From assembly GCA_964498075.1 (NCBI GenBank), contig CAZCGA010000016.1, forward strand, positions 1-64,000: a DNA stretch of 64,000 nt, in the 5' to 3' direction. The translations under genes were made by a program, and so were the position numbers. The notes beneath the pieces are model-generated. The model ran no database searches. It worked only from the letters and a program-made list of their open reading frames with translations, and was not told the origin of the DNA. Position 1 is the first letter of the stretch. Every line of letters starts with the position of its first letter. Positions 16,876 to 26,946 of the stretch are shown piece by piece. Origin of the DNA: CAZCGA01 sp964498075 (lineage in GTDB: Bacteria; Desulfobacterota; Binatia; HRBIN30).

Positions 16876-17696
16876 TCGAAATGCTGGCGCAGAGCTTCAT
16901 TCGTTACGCGGCGATTGCCAGCATCCTCGCCGGTGGCGTATCGGCCTATCTGGGCGTGTACGTCTTGCTGCGCCGCATCGTGTTCGTGGGGATTGCGCTG
17001 GCGCAGATCGCGACCTTGGGGGTTGCGGTTGGGCACCTGCTCGGCTTGCATCAGGCCGAGGCCGCCTTCGGCATGAGCCTCGTGGGCGTGACCTTCTTTG
17101 CGCTGCAGCGCCAGCGCGGCCGCATCCCACGCGAGAGCGCCATCGGCGTCGCCTACGCGGCGGCCTCGGCGTTCACCATCATCTGCGTGGCGAAGAACCC
17201 GCTCGGCGAAATGGACGTGCTGAGCTTGGTTTTCGGCAACGTGCTCGGGGTGACCGAGAATCAGCTGTACATCCTCGCCGCGCTCGCCGCGGCCATCGCC
17301 GTCTTGCACCGGCTGTTCTCCAAGGAGCTGCTGTTTACCGCCTTCGACCCGGACATGGCCGAGACCATGGGCTACCGGATTCAGGCCTGGGAGTTCTTCT
17401 TCTACTTGATCCTCGGCGTCGCCTTCTCGTTGAGTGTCAGCGTCGCCGGAGTGCTGGTGATCTTCGCCTACCTGGTTATCCCGGCGACGGTGGCTTTGGT
17501 TCTGGATGTCAGCATGAATGCGACATTCCTGGTTGCGGTCGCGGTTGCGGTCATCGCCAGTGCCTGCGGTGTCTTCTTGTCGTACCTGTGGGACCTCCCG
17601 ACAGGCCCCACCATTGTGGGGACCCTCGCCTTCATGCTGGTGCTGGCCGGTGCGATCAAGCAACTGACGCGCTTGCGGGGTAGGGAGTTGTCGTGA
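16872..17696 (+). CDS. Metal ABC transporter permease (ABC-3 family)
   Basis: 274 residues, nearly all membrane helices (about eight), beginning with YAAIASILAGGVSAYLGVYVLLRRIVFVG. It contains the conserved central stretch FDPDMAETMGY that couples to the ATPase and the late VSVAGVLVIFAYLVIPATVA. This is the ZnuB/MntB-type permease. Four-base overlaps on both sides show strict translational coupling within the importer operon. Confidence 0.92.
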   Translation: MIEMLAQSFIRYAAIASILAGGVSAYLGVYVLLRRIVFVGIALAQIATLGVAVGHLLGLHQAEAAFGMSLVGVTFFALQRQRGRIPRESAIGVAYAAASAFTIICVAKNPLGEMDVLSLVFGNVLGVTENQLYILAALAAAIAVLHRLFSKELLFTAFDPDMAETMGYRIQAWEFFFYLILGVAFSLSVSVAGVLVIFAYLVIPATVALVLDVSMNATFLVAVAVAVIASACGVFLSYLWDLPTGPTIVGTLAFMLVLAGAIKQLTRLRGRELS

Positions 17697-18235
17697 GGCG
17701 ATGGGTGATGCTGCTGCTCGGGCTGTGCGTCGGCTGTGCCGGCGTGCGCCACACGCGAGTGCGGGTTGCGTACACCCGCGCCGAGCCGGTGCAGCGCGTG
17801 GCGGTGGAGGCGGAGAACGCCACCGGGCGCGATCTGCCGGCGCCACCGCCGGGGCTGATCGAGCAAGCGGTGCGCCTGGTGAGCCGACAGCCCGCGCCGG
17901 AGGCGAGCGTCGCCGAAGCCTTCGCGCGTGCCGCGACGGCGCGGTTCGCCGAGCAGCCGGTGGGCGCGGTGTCAAACGTCGGCTGCGATCGGCTGCAGAT
18001 CCGCCTCACGGCTTGGGACATGGACAACGCGGGAGCCGCCGGCGCCGTGGTGTTCGTCAGCGCCATGTACGTGCTCCTCGATCCGCGTGGCACGATCGTG
18101 TGGCAGGTCGAGCAGGATCGCTTGCCCGTGCGTCTGAGCGGACCGAATCTCAGCCGCTATGAAGTCGAGCGTGTCGCCCGCACCTGTGTCGAGCTGGCGC
18201 TGGAGTCGTTGCCGCGTAGCGGCCGCATTCCGTAG
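17693..18235 (+). CDS. Predicted lipoprotein at the end of the metal ABC operon
   Basis: 180 residues from GTG 17693, overlapping the permease stop (GTGA). A short signal peptide ends in the lipobox LCVGC, so it is probably lipid-anchored. The rest contains EQPVGAVSNVGCDRLQIRL, a VVFVSAMYVLLDPRGTIVWQVEQDR beta segment and a C-terminal helix. That layout recalls periplasmic lipoproteins that accompany exporters, but no family is claimed. It presumably supports the importer or the outer-membrane barrel of the same operon. Convergent with corA, 13 bases apart. Confidence 0.7.
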   Translation: MRRWVMLLLGLCVGCAGVRHTRVRVAYTRAEPVQRVAVEAENATGRDLPAPPPGLIEQAVRLVSRQPAPEASVAEAFARAATARFAEQPVGAVSNVGCDRLQIRLTAWDMDNAGAAGAVVFVSAMYVLLDPRGTIVWQVEQDRLPVRLSGPNLSRYEVERVARTCVELALESLPRSGRIP

Positions 18236-18248
18236 TGACCCGTACCCG

Positions 18249-19220
18249 TCAGAGCCAGCCGGCGCGCTTGAAGCCGCGGTAGAGGAGCCCGCACACGCCG
18301 ATGATCAACCCCATCACGCCGGGATAGCCGTAGCGCGAATGCAGCTCCGGCATGAACTCGAAGTTCATGCCGTAGATGCCCGCAATCATGGTGGGGACGG
18401 CGAGGATGGCGGCCCACGCCGCCAGCTTCTTGGTGACTTCGTTCTGCGCCACGGAGATCAACGACAGGTTGGCTTCGAGCGCGCTGGTCAGCAGCTCGCG
18501 GAGATTGTCGATCGTCTCGTTGACACGGATCACGTGGTCGTAGACATCGCGGAAGTAGAGACGCGTGTCCTCCGTAATGAGGGCGACGTCGAAGCGCACC
18601 AGGCGGTTGCAGACTTCGACCAGCGGCGAGACGGCACGCTTGAGCGCGACGAGATCCCGCTTCAAGTTGTAGATGCGCTCGGTCGTGTCGCGCTTGAAGC
18701 CCCCATCGAAGATCTGCTCCTCGAGCCCTTCGAGCTTGTCTTCGAGGGCGTCGACGATGGGAAAGTAGTGGTCGACGACGAAGTCCATCAAGGCATACAG
18801 CACGAACCCCGGCCCCTTGCGCAGCAAGTGCGGCGTGCTCTCGCAGCGCGTCCGCACGTCGGTGTACGACAGGGACGCTCCGTGCCGCACGCTCACCACG
18901 TAGCGGGGACCCATGAAGATGTGGGTTTCACCCAGCTCGATCGTCTCGTCGTGGAGCCGGGCGGTACGCAGAACCACGAACAGCGCCTGGCCGTACTCTT
19001 CGAGCTTGGGGCGCTGGTGCGCGCGCAGGGCATCTTCGATCGCCAGGTCGTGCAGCCCGAACGCCTGCTGGACCTGGCGGAGCAACGCTTCATCCGGCTC
19101 GTGCAGGCCGATCCAAACGAACTGATCGGTCTCCTTCAACGCCGTATCGATGTCGGCGATCGTGACGTCCCTGATCCGGCGGCCGTCGCCGTACGCTGCG
19201 CAGTCGACGATCATCCTCAT
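18249..19220 (-). CDS. corA: CorA-type magnesium/cobalt transporter
   Basis: 323 residues. A soluble N-terminal domain with the long helical section (DALEDKLEGLEEQIF...LITEDTRLYFRDVYDHVIRV) is followed by two C-terminal helices. The ion-selectivity motif GMN (IYGMNFEFMPEL) is intact. CorA forms a pentameric inner-membrane channel for Mg2+ and related ions. Two in-frame ATG codons, 19220 and 19214, are both plausible; the first is used. The long upstream extension in the open frame has no coding character. Convergent with the metal-importer operon. Confidence 0.93.
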   Translation of the reverse strand: MRMIVDCAAYGDGRRIRDVTIADIDTALKETDQFVWIGLHEPDEALLRQVQQAFGLHDLAIEDALRAHQRPKLEEYGQALFVVLRTARLHDETIELGETHIFMGPRYVVSVRHGASLSYTDVRTRCESTPHLLRKGPGFVLYALMDFVVDHYFPIVDALEDKLEGLEEQIFDGGFKRDTTERIYNLKRDLVALKRAVSPLVEVCNRLVRFDVALITEDTRLYFRDVYDHVIRVNETIDNLRELLTSALEANLSLISVAQNEVTKKLAAWAAILAVPTMIAGIYGMNFEFMPELHSRYGYPGVMGLIIGVCGLLYRGFKRAGWL

Positions 19221-19462
19221 CCTCGGACCTGCTTCGTAAGGCAACCGGGTGTTGAGTGTCAATCGTCGTTGGTCAACACCGGCTCGCCCGGGAACACGGT
19301 TCGCAACAACATCCTGTACAACTCCCACTCGTTTCGCGGCGTCATCACGCGCCGTGGTCGTCGGCGATAGGCTCGAATGCGCGGCGATCGAGTGGAACCC
19401 ACCCGGCGGATCGCGGCCGCGGTGCACCGGGGGCGCGGTGCGACTGCGCTGTCGCTAGTCCG

Positions 19463-21241
19463 TCAGAAGCTCGCCCACCAGGGCGCCTTCTCGGGCGTGA
19501 CGCGTTCGATGAGGATGTTGCGCGCGCTCAGCAGCGTCCCGTCGACGCGGCGCAGCTCGGCCAGGTCGCTGTTGTAGCGGGTCAGCGCCTGGACCTCGGC
19601 GAACCGGACGGCCGTGAGTCGGTCGCTGTAGTCGAGCAGATCCTTGGTGGTTGCCAGCCCAACGTCGTAGCGGGCCTTCTGATTGCGGAGATTCTCCTCG
19701 GCCAGCTCGCGGGCGATGTGCGTCGCGTCGATGCTCTTGAGATCGGTTCCGAGGTTGCTGACCGCGGTCGTGATCTCCAGGGTCACGCTCTCTTGCAATT
19801 TCTGGAGGCCGAGGCGCGACTGCTCCAGATTGATGTTGGCCTGCGCATAGCCGGCCTTCGCCTGCGCGTTGTCGAGCGGAATCTCGATCGTCGCGCCGGC
19901 GCTGTAGCTGTAGTAGCGCCCATCCGGCAGGAGATCGAGGGCGCTGCCGTAGCCGCCGACGAGCGATGGGTTCGATGCCGCCAGCGCGGTCGGGGGCGCA
20001 CCAGGGGTCGGATTCGGGATGTCCAATGTACCGGCGGAACTCCCACTCAGGCCGTTGAGCCCGATGCCGCCGATGAAGTTCAGTTTCGGCAGCAGTTGAT
20101 TCTCGGCCGACTTCCGCAGCAGGCCCTTGCCATGGACGTTGAGGCGCGCCGCGATCAGCTCGGGCCGCTGCTCCAGCGCGGTCCGTAAGCTGCGCTCGAT
20201 ATTGATGTCGTACGGAACGACCGTCGGCTTGTCCTGTGGGTCGATCATCAACAGTCCCGGGGCATCCGGCTTGCGGAAGTTGATGATCGCCCGCAGGTTG
20301 TCACGGGCGATGTCACGCGCGTTGCGCGCCTGGATCAACAACGCCTCGCGACTCGCGACGTTCACCTTCGCTTCCAGCACCGCGGTCTGGGGCATTGCAC
20401 CGACGTTGAACTTGCCCTGGTTCTGCCGCAGCAGCTCCGTGGCGAGGGCCAGGCCGTTTTCCTGCACCTCGACGCTCTGGATAGCCAGCACCAGACTCCA
20501 GTATGCCTGTTCGACCTGGGTGACGACCGCGGCAATTGTCGCTTCATACTGATGATACACCTGTTGCTCGGTATTCTGTGCCACCTCCACCATCAGCAAC
20601 GCATGCTGCCAGCCAAAGTCCCGGAGTAGTGGTTGGTTGAGGGAGAGGCCCAGGGTGGTAGTGTACTGCGGGACCAGCAGGTTGATCACGGACTTCGTCG
20701 TCACCAGCCTACTGTTCGTCCAGCTCAACGAGAGTTGGCCGCCGCTCAGCAACGTCTTGCGGAGCCCCGCGTCCCAGTTCGTGTGCTGCGTGAATGAGGA
20801 GGTTGAGCCGCCGCCAAGAGAGAACGGACTGATGCTGCCCACCGGCGTCGTCGCGCGGTCACGCAACACGTCCCCGAACAGCACCGGATCGAAGATGGCA
20901 CGGGCGCTGCGCACCTGGGTCGCGGCGCTCACGGGTCCGAGCCGCGAGATCTGCAGATCGGTGTTGTTCTGCACGGCCAGAACGATGCAATCCGTGAGCG
21001 ACGTTGCCTGCACCGGCTTGGTGGCCAGGAGCCGGCCGTACTGGTCAACCGAACGCTCCGCGTCGATGACGTCCTGGGGGACGCCGGCGCTCCACTGGTG
21101 GACCAGAATCTCGGCGTAGTTGGGGACGGCATCCAGCAGGCGTACATCCTGCGGCGCCGGAGCCGCCGCGGGTTCCTGCGCACGCACGGGTACGGCCAGC
21201 CACAACGTCGTGATCGCCAGCACGGTCGCGCGCACCTGCAT
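19463..21241 (-). CDS. TolC-family outer-membrane efflux protein
   Basis: 592 residues with a signal peptide (ITTLWLAVPVRAQ) and two long outer-membrane efflux domains of heptad-rich helices, for example ATELLRQNQGKFNVGAMPQTAVLEAK and the mirrored NLRNQKARYDVGLATTKDLLDYSDRL. It is longer than classical TolC; the extra part is N-terminal (DAVPNYAEILVHQWSAGVPQ). It is the last gene of the operon tetR-adaptor-RND-tolC and starts 51 bases after the RND stop, so it supplies the exit duct of the tripartite pump. Confidence 0.9.
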   Translation of the reverse strand: MQVRATVLAITTLWLAVPVRAQEPAAAPAPQDVRLLDAVPNYAEILVHQWSAGVPQDVIDAERSVDQYGRLLATKPVQATSLTDCIVLAVQNNTDLQISRLGPVSAATQVRSARAIFDPVLFGDVLRDRATTPVGSISPFSLGGGSTSSFTQHTNWDAGLRKTLLSGGQLSLSWTNSRLVTTKSVINLLVPQYTTTLGLSLNQPLLRDFGWQHALLMVEVAQNTEQQVYHQYEATIAAVVTQVEQAYWSLVLAIQSVEVQENGLALATELLRQNQGKFNVGAMPQTAVLEAKVNVASREALLIQARNARDIARDNLRAIINFRKPDAPGLLMIDPQDKPTVVPYDINIERSLRTALEQRPELIAARLNVHGKGLLRKSAENQLLPKLNFIGGIGLNGLSGSSAGTLDIPNPTPGAPPTALAASNPSLVGGYGSALDLLPDGRYYSYSAGATIEIPLDNAQAKAGYAQANINLEQSRLGLQKLQESVTLEITTAVSNLGTDLKSIDATHIARELAEENLRNQKARYDVGLATTKDLLDYSDRLTAVRFAEVQALTRYNSDLAELRRVDGTLLSARNILIERVTPEKAPWWASF

Positions 21242-21292
21242 CCACAGTCTCCTTTCCCGACGCTGCGCGTGTAGCAGATCGGCCGCGACGGG

Positions 21293-24200
21293 TCACGCGC
21301 GCGAGCGCCCGTTGGGCAGCGCCGGGAGCCGTGCGGCCAGGCCGCGCCCCCATTGCGCCAGGCGCGCGAACAGACGCGCCCGGCCGAGGTCGTCGAACAA
21401 CGAGTACGCCACCGGCGTGAGCAGCAGGCTGAGCAGCAGGCACAAGGTCTGCCCGCCGATGATGACCTTGGCCATCGAGGCGCGCGACGCCGAGCCCGGG
21501 CCGCGACCCAGGGCGATCGGGATCATCCCCGCCACCAGCATCATCGTGGTCATCAAGATCGGCCGCAGCCGAACGTGGTTGGCTTCCAGGATGGCGGCGT
21601 CGCGCCCCATGCCTTGGGCGCGCAGTGTGTTCGTGTAGTCGATCTGCAGGATGCCGTTCTTCTTCACGATGCCGAACAGCATGAACAGGCCGAGGGTGCT
21701 GTAGATGTTCAGCGTATCCCCGAGCGCCAGCAGCGAGACCAGCGCGAAGGGGATCGATAGCGGCAGCGCCAGCAGGATGGTAATCGGGTGCAAGAAGCTT
21801 TCGAACTGCGCCGCCAGGATCATGTACATGAAGAGCAGGCTCAGCAGGAAGGCAATCCCGAAGTTGGAGCCCGACTCGCCCAGGGCCTTGGCGCGGCCGG
21901 AGAACTCGGCGCGGTACGTCGGCGGCAGATCGAGCTTGGCGAGCACCGCCTGGATCTTGGTGATCGCGATCGACAGCGGCAGGTGATCCAGGTTCGCCAC
22001 GACCGTCACCTTGCGTTGCCGGCTGTAGCGATCGATCTGCGCCGGCCCGCGCTCCTCGGTGAGCGTCGCCAGGTTCGCCAGCTTCACCAGCTCCCCCGAC
22101 GGCGTGGCGATCGCCAGGTCTCCGAGGGCGTGCGCATCGTCGCGATTCGGCAGCTGCGCGCGCAGCCAGAGGTCGTACTGGTCCTGATCTTCCTTGAACT
22201 TGGTGACCGGCTCGCCGCCGACTAGCGTGCGCAGCGTCGCTGCGATGTCCTGGACCTTGATGCCGAAGTCCGAGGCCTTCTGCCGGTTGATTTGCACGCG
22301 CAGCTCCGGTTGCCGCACCGAGAGGGTCGTGTCCACGTCGACGATGCCCGGAATGCGGCGCATGCCGGCCATGAGCTGGGTGGAGTAGGTTGCCAGCTTT
22401 TCGAGGCTGGGACCGGTAAGGTCGATCTCGATCTCGGTGTAGCGTTGCCCGCCGCCCATGAAGATGTTGACGCTCTGCACGCTGACGCGCAGGTCCGGAT
22501 ACTGCGTCAGCAGCGCCCGCGCCTTCTCCATCGTGGTGAACTGCGAGAGCTCACGCTGCCCGAGGTCGGCGAGGCGCACGTAGATGGAGCCTTCCGTCAC
22601 CGGCCCCTCGCCGGCCTTCAAGCGCCCACTGCTGTCGCCGATCGTAGTCAGCAGGTGCGTCACGCCGGGGAGCGTGCGCAGCTTGCCTTCCAGCTCGCGG
22701 AACGCGGCGTCGCTGCGCGCCAAGCTGAAGCCTTCGGGCGTCTGCGCGATCACCTCGAACTCGCTCTGGTCGTCCTGCGGCAGGAAGTCCTTCCCGACGG
22801 CGCGAAACAACGGCACCGTCGATCCCACGGTCAGCACGGACAGGAGCACGATGGCCCAGCGGTGCCGCAATGACCAGCGCAGTGCGGCGCCGTAAGCGCG
22901 ATCGATGGCCGCGTAGAAGCCGATGCCGCGCGAGGCCGTGTCCCCGGGGAGGAGCCGCTTGACGTGCAAGAATCGCGAGCACAGCATCGGGGTCAGGGTG
23001 AAGGACACCAGCAAGGACACCAGGATGGCGCAGGCCACGGTGATGCCGTAGCTGTTGAAGAAGCGCCCGATGCGACCGGACATGAAGGCCACGGGCAGGA
23101 AGATCACGACCAGCGACAAGGTGGTCGCCATGACCGCGAGGCTGATCTCCCTGGTGGCGACCGCCGCGGCGCTCATCGGCGACTCGCCGCGCTCCTCGGC
23201 GTGGCGNNNNNNNNNNGCGGAAGATGTTCTCCAGCACCACGACCGCATCATCGATGACAATGCCCGTGGCCAGCACCAGGCCGAGCATGGTGATGTTGTT
23301 GATCGTGAAGCCCATCAGCTGCATCAGGGTGAACGTCGAGATGATCGATGTCGGGATGGCCACCGCCGCGATCAACGTCGCCCGCCAGTTGGCGATGAAC
23401 AACATCACCGTCAGGCTCACCAGCACCGCGGCGAGGACGAGGTGGAACTGCACCTCGTGGATGGACAGCTTGATGAAGCGCGAGTGGTCGCGGATCACCT
23501 GCAGCGTGACGTCGCCGGGTAGCACCGTGTGCAGCTGCTCCAAGCGCTGCTTGATGCGGTCGATGACCTCGACCGTGTTGGTGCCCGACTGCTTGCGGAC
23601 GAGCAGGGAGACCGCCGGGTTGCCGTCGAGGCGCGCCAGGTTGCGCGGCTCGACGTAGGCGTCGGTTACGGTCGCGACGTCGCCGACGGTCAGCGGATGC
23701 GCCTGCACATTGCCGACGATCAGCTGCTTGAAGTCCTCCACGCGGGCGATGCGTCCCATCGTGCGCAGCACCAGCTCTTTGCCGCCCTGGTCGACGTGGC
23801 CGCTGGGGATCTCGAGATTCTGCGAGCGCAGCGCCGCCTTCACCTGCTCGATCGAGATGTTGTAGGCGGCGAGCTTGTCGGCGTCGGCGTCGACGTTGAT
23901 GGCGCGCTCCAATCCACCGACGAGGGTGACCGAGCCGACGCCGCGGAGCGTCTCCAGGTCTTCCTTCACTTGCTTGCGTGCGATCTCGGTGACCTCACGC
24001 AGGCTGCGATTGCCGGCGACGGCGACGCTCAGGATCGGCGACGACTCGACGTCGAACTTGTCGACGACGGGATTATCCGTCCCCTCGGGCAGGCGCGAGA
24101 CGATGGCTGCGACCTTGTCGCGTACGTCTTGCGCCGCGGCCTCGCGATTGCGTTCGAGCACGAAGATGACGATGACTTGCGACAACCCTTCCTTGGTGAC

Positions 24201-24446
24201 CGAGCGCAGCTCGTCGATTCCCTCGATGGTATTCACCGCCTCTTCGATCGGCTTGGTGACGCCGCTCTCCATCTCTTCGACGCTGGCGCCCTTCAACGTC
24301 GTGGTGACGGTGACGATCGGGAAGTCGATGTTGGGGAAGAGATCGACGGCGAGCTTGCGATACGAGAAGGCCCCGAGCGCCACCAGAAAGGCGATGAGCA
24401 TGGTGGCAAAGACCGGGCGGCGGATGCAGAGGTCAACGAGCTTCAT
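21293..24446 (-). CDS. RND efflux permease (hydrophobe/amphiphile efflux type), spans an assembly gap
   Basis: The N-terminal half (24446 to the gap) and C-terminal half (gap to 21293) are in different frames only because the ten Ns count as 1 modulo 3. With the Ns removed the protein is one continuous frame of about 1,047 residues, normal for an RND permease. The start is MKLVDLCIRRPVFATMLIAF. The proton-relay helix ends GIVIDDAVVVLENIFR, and MATTLSLVVIFLPVAFM follows the gap. It pumps hydrophobic compounds using the proton gradient, together with the adjacent adaptor and TolC protein. Confidence 0.9.
23207..23216. other. Ten-N scaffold gap within the RND permease gene
   Basis: The flanks are GTGGCG and GCGGAA. 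Joining them with no extra bases keeps the frame (ENIFR then RHAEERG). Collapsing the shared GCG would give ENIFRHAEERG, closer to the family pattern, so the contigs probably abut or overlap by three bases. Confidence 0.9.
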
Positions 24447-24485
24447 GCGTGGATGGTCCCTTCGCAGACTCCCGGGCGGACGGGC

Positions 24486-25644
24486 TTACGACGCCGGCTC
24501 GCGGTTTGCCGTGCCTGGCTCCTTCACGGTCACAGCCGCGCCGTTCTCCAGCTTGGTCAGGCCCGAGGTGGCGACCAGCTCGTTCGGCTCGAGGCCGTCG
24601 ACGATCTCGATGAGGCCGCCACTGCCGCGCGTACCGGTGTGCACCTGGCGTTCCTGCGCGGTGCCGTCACGGATGACGAACAGCTTGGTGACCCCGGCGA
24701 AGGTGATCACCGCCTCCTGCGGGACCATCAGCGCCCGATCGTCGGTGCGCGTGACCACCGCGGCATTGGCGAAGAAGCCGGGCTTCAGCTTGTGGTCACG
24801 GTTGTCCACCCGTACCTCGATGGCGACCGACCGGTTCTCGGGGTTGGAGGCGGGGCTGATGCGTGCCAGCGTGCCGTCGAACAGCCCGTCGGGAAAGGCC
24901 TCGATGCGCACCTGCACAGCCTGACCCACTTGCAGCTCGTTGGCGAAGCGCTCCGGCACGTCGCCGCGCAGCTTCAGTGGGTTCTCCGAGACCAGACTGA
25001 AGAGCTGGCTGCCCGCACGGACATACTCGCCGGCAGACACGAAACGCCGCGCTACGGCGCCGCTGATCGGCGCTTCGACGCGCGCGTGGCGGATGGTCAC
25101 GGTGAGCCGGTCGCGCACGGCCTGCGCCACCGTCGCCTGCGTGCGCATGCTCTCGTACTCTTGCGGAGAGATGACATGCCCGTCGACGAGTTGACGGCCG
25201 CGGGCTTCGTCCGCTTGCGCTTTGGCCAGCGTCGCCTCGGCCTGGATCTTGCTGGCCCAGCCGTCAGCGTCCGGCAGCTTCTCATCATTTNNNNNNNNNN
25301 TCGGCCTGCCGCAGGCGCGCTCGCCACTGATCGTCGTCGATCTCGGCGAGCACCTGGCCGGCATTGACCGGATCGCCCAGGTCCGCGGCGAGCGATTTGA
25401 TCTGCCCTTCCACTTGGCTGGAGAGCGTGACCTCTTCGTTGCCGTACAGCGTGCCGACGAAGTTCACCAGGCGGGTGCTCGGGCGGACGGTGACCGGAGC
25501 TACCGTGATCGGAACGACGGCACGCTTCTCTTCAGCTTCCTGCTTCGCCTCGGCGGCTGCCGCCTGCGGGTTGCTGGTATACTCGCACGCCGCTAGCGCA
25601 AGTGCTGCCACGGCCAGCAGCGGGGAGACTAGCGTGAGCTTCAT
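24486..25644 (-). CDS. RND periplasmic adaptor (membrane fusion protein), spans an assembly gap
   Basis: Removing the ten Ns restores one frame of about 382 residues. The N-terminus has a lipobox-like ALALAAC, then VNFVGTLYGNEEVTLSSQVEGQI (barrel-sandwich half). The alpha-hairpin (KAQADEARGRQLVDGHVISPQEYESM) spans the gap. RHARVEAPISGAVARRFVSAG (second sandwich half) and a C-terminal beta-barrel complete the adaptor. It links the inner-membrane RND pump to the TolC duct. Its start ATG overlaps the TetR stop by one base (TGATG). Confidence 0.9.
25291..25300. other. Ten-N scaffold gap within the adaptor gene
   Basis: Joining the flanks directly keeps the frame (RLRQA then ENDEKLPDADGW) and gives a hairpin of ordinary length, so little or nothing is missing. 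Confidence 0.85.
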
Positions 25645-26285
25645 CAGCTCGATGTTCCTCCGTGAACGATCTTGAGCGGCTGGGTGCGTTCCGTCGACGT
25701 GGGCAGGCCACCGATGACGCCGCGCAGAAAGAGCGCCGTGACCATGCGGATCAGCTCTTCGGGGCGGTCGCTCTCCGCCCGATACACACAGACGCCGCGG
25801 ATCATGCCGAAGAGCACCTCGACGGCGAGTCGTGTATTGACTCGGGCGATCTCACCGCGGGCTGCGGCACGTTCGATGACGCGGCGGATGCCGCCGACGA
25901 CCTCGCTGCGGCGTTGCTGCCAGTCGGCACGCTCGTTCGCCTTTAGTTTGGGCTCCAGGCGGTGCATCAGGACGAAGAAGTCGCGCTGCCGCCAGAAGTA
26001 GTTGATCATGGTGCGCACCACCGATTCGATGGTCCGCGCCAGCGGGGCGTCCTGCTGCAGCACCGAGCTGACGGCGGCGTGCAAGCCGTCCAGCCCCTCG
26101 CCGATGGCGGCGAGATACAGCGCTTCCTTCGATCCGAAGTAGCGGTAGATGGTCCCCTTACCGATGCCCAGGCGCTGCGCGATGTCATCGGTCAGTACCT
26201 CGTGGAACTCGCGTTCCGAGAAGATCTCTGAGGCGCAACGGACGATGGCCTGGCGGGTCTCGATCGATTTTTTTCTGCCACGCAT
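25644..26285 (-). CDS. TetR-family repressor of the efflux operon
   Basis: 213 residues. The N-terminal helix-turn-helix is canonical (IVRCASEIFSEREFHEVLTD, then IAQRLGIGKGTIYRYFGSKEALYLAAI). The C-terminal helical domain (about 70-200) would bind an effector, probably a pump substrate. It is the first gene of the operon and overlaps the adaptor by one base. A dyad just downstream of its promoter -10 element (26305-26314) suggests autoregulation of the whole operon. Confidence 0.92.
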   Translation of the reverse strand: MRGRKKSIETRQAIVRCASEIFSEREFHEVLTDDIAQRLGIGKGTIYRYFGSKEALYLAAIGEGLDGLHAAVSSVLQQDAPLARTIESVVRTMINYFWRQRDFFVLMHRLEPKLKANERADWQQRRSEVVGGIRRVIERAAARGEIARVNTRLAVEVLFGMIRGVCVYRAESDRPEELIRMVTALFLRGVIGGLPTSTERTQPLKIVHGGTSS

Positions 26286-26304
26286 CGGGAGCTCGAATAA
26301 CGGA

Positions 26305-26314
26305 ACTGACCAGT
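26305..26314. promoter_or_regulatory. Candidate TetR operator (perfect dyad ACTG-AC-CAGT)
   Basis: A perfect inverted repeat with partly symmetric flanks (CGGA and CCG) lies eight bases downstream of the -10 element, at about the expected transcription start and 20 bases before the tetR start codon. This is a typical location for autorepression. Confidence 0.5.
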
Positions 26315-26321
26315 CCGTGCC

Positions 26322-26349
26322 AGAATAACAAAGGGCGGTGCTGAGTCAA
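26322..26349 (-). promoter_or_regulatory. Sigma70 promoter of the tetR-efflux operon
   Basis: Minus strand TTGACT (26349-26344), 16-base spacer, TATTCT (26327-26322). The candidate TetR dyad lies just downstream. Confidence 0.5.
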
Positions 26350-26484
26350 CACGGCGCCTCGCGACCCGACGCCGACGGGGCGGAGTCGTACGCCCACGGA
26401 CGGGAAGCCGGAAGGATCAGTGGTCGGCGCGGTGGTGCGAAGCGTGTGTCGGCGTGCATCGCCGATGCGCACCCGCGCCGGTGC

Positions 26485-26940
26485 TCAGAAGCTCAGGCTA
26501 CGTTTGCGGGCGCGGAGGCCGCGGCGACTGCCCTTGTTCTTGAACGGCCGTCCACCGGCGCCGCCGCCACCACCGAAGCTGTCGCCACCGCCGAACCCGG
26601 TCCACGGATCCGTGACGGGCGGCGGCGGGCCACTGCGGTAGCCGGGGCCGTTGCCACGTGGTGCTCCCATGCGAGGGCCGTCGGTACGCCGGGGCCGATC
26701 CTCCGCGGTATTCACCCTGAGCTTGCGGCCGTCGATCTCGTGGCCGTCGAAGAGGCGAATGGCTTCCGCGGCCTCCGCGGCGCTCGAGAACTCGACGAAG
26801 GCGAATCCCCGCGAGCGACCGGTCTCCCGGTCCGTACCCAAGTGGACGTGCGTGACCTGGCCGGCGCCCGCAAGCGCGTCTGCAAGCTGCTGTTCAGTGG
26901 TGCGGAAGTTGAGATTGCCGACAAAAACCTTGGTCGAAAT
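26485..26940 (-). CDS. RNA-binding protein with one RRM and a Gly/Arg-rich tail, apparent ATT start codon
   Basis: 151 residues if read from ATT 26940. The N-terminus would be (M)STKVFVGNLNFRTTEQQL, which contains RNP2 (VFVGNL). RNP1 follows (RGFAFVEF), then a disordered Arg/Gly/Pro tail (GGGDSFGGGGGAGGR). No ATG, GTG or TTG occurs in frame upstream. The next in-frame start, TTG 26841, would delete RNP2 and half the RRM. A strong AAAGGAG (26953-26947) lies exactly six bases before the ATT. Small RRM proteins of this type are abundant, probably cold-inducible RNA chaperones. Confidence 0.8.
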   Translation of the reverse strand: MSTKVFVGNLNFRTTEQQLADALAGAGQVTHVHLGTDRETGRSRGFAFVEFSSAAEAAEAIRLFDGHEIDGRKLRVNTAEDRPRRTDGPRMGAPRGNGPGYRSGPPPPVTDPWTGFGGGDSFGGGGGAGGRPFKNKGSRRGLRARKRSLSF

Positions 26941-26946
26941 GGCGGA

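Noticed and set aside
23529..25367. Plus-strand open frame of 612 residues across the RND and adaptor genes
   Set aside because: Spans a gap and two real genes on the other strand and has shadow-type composition.
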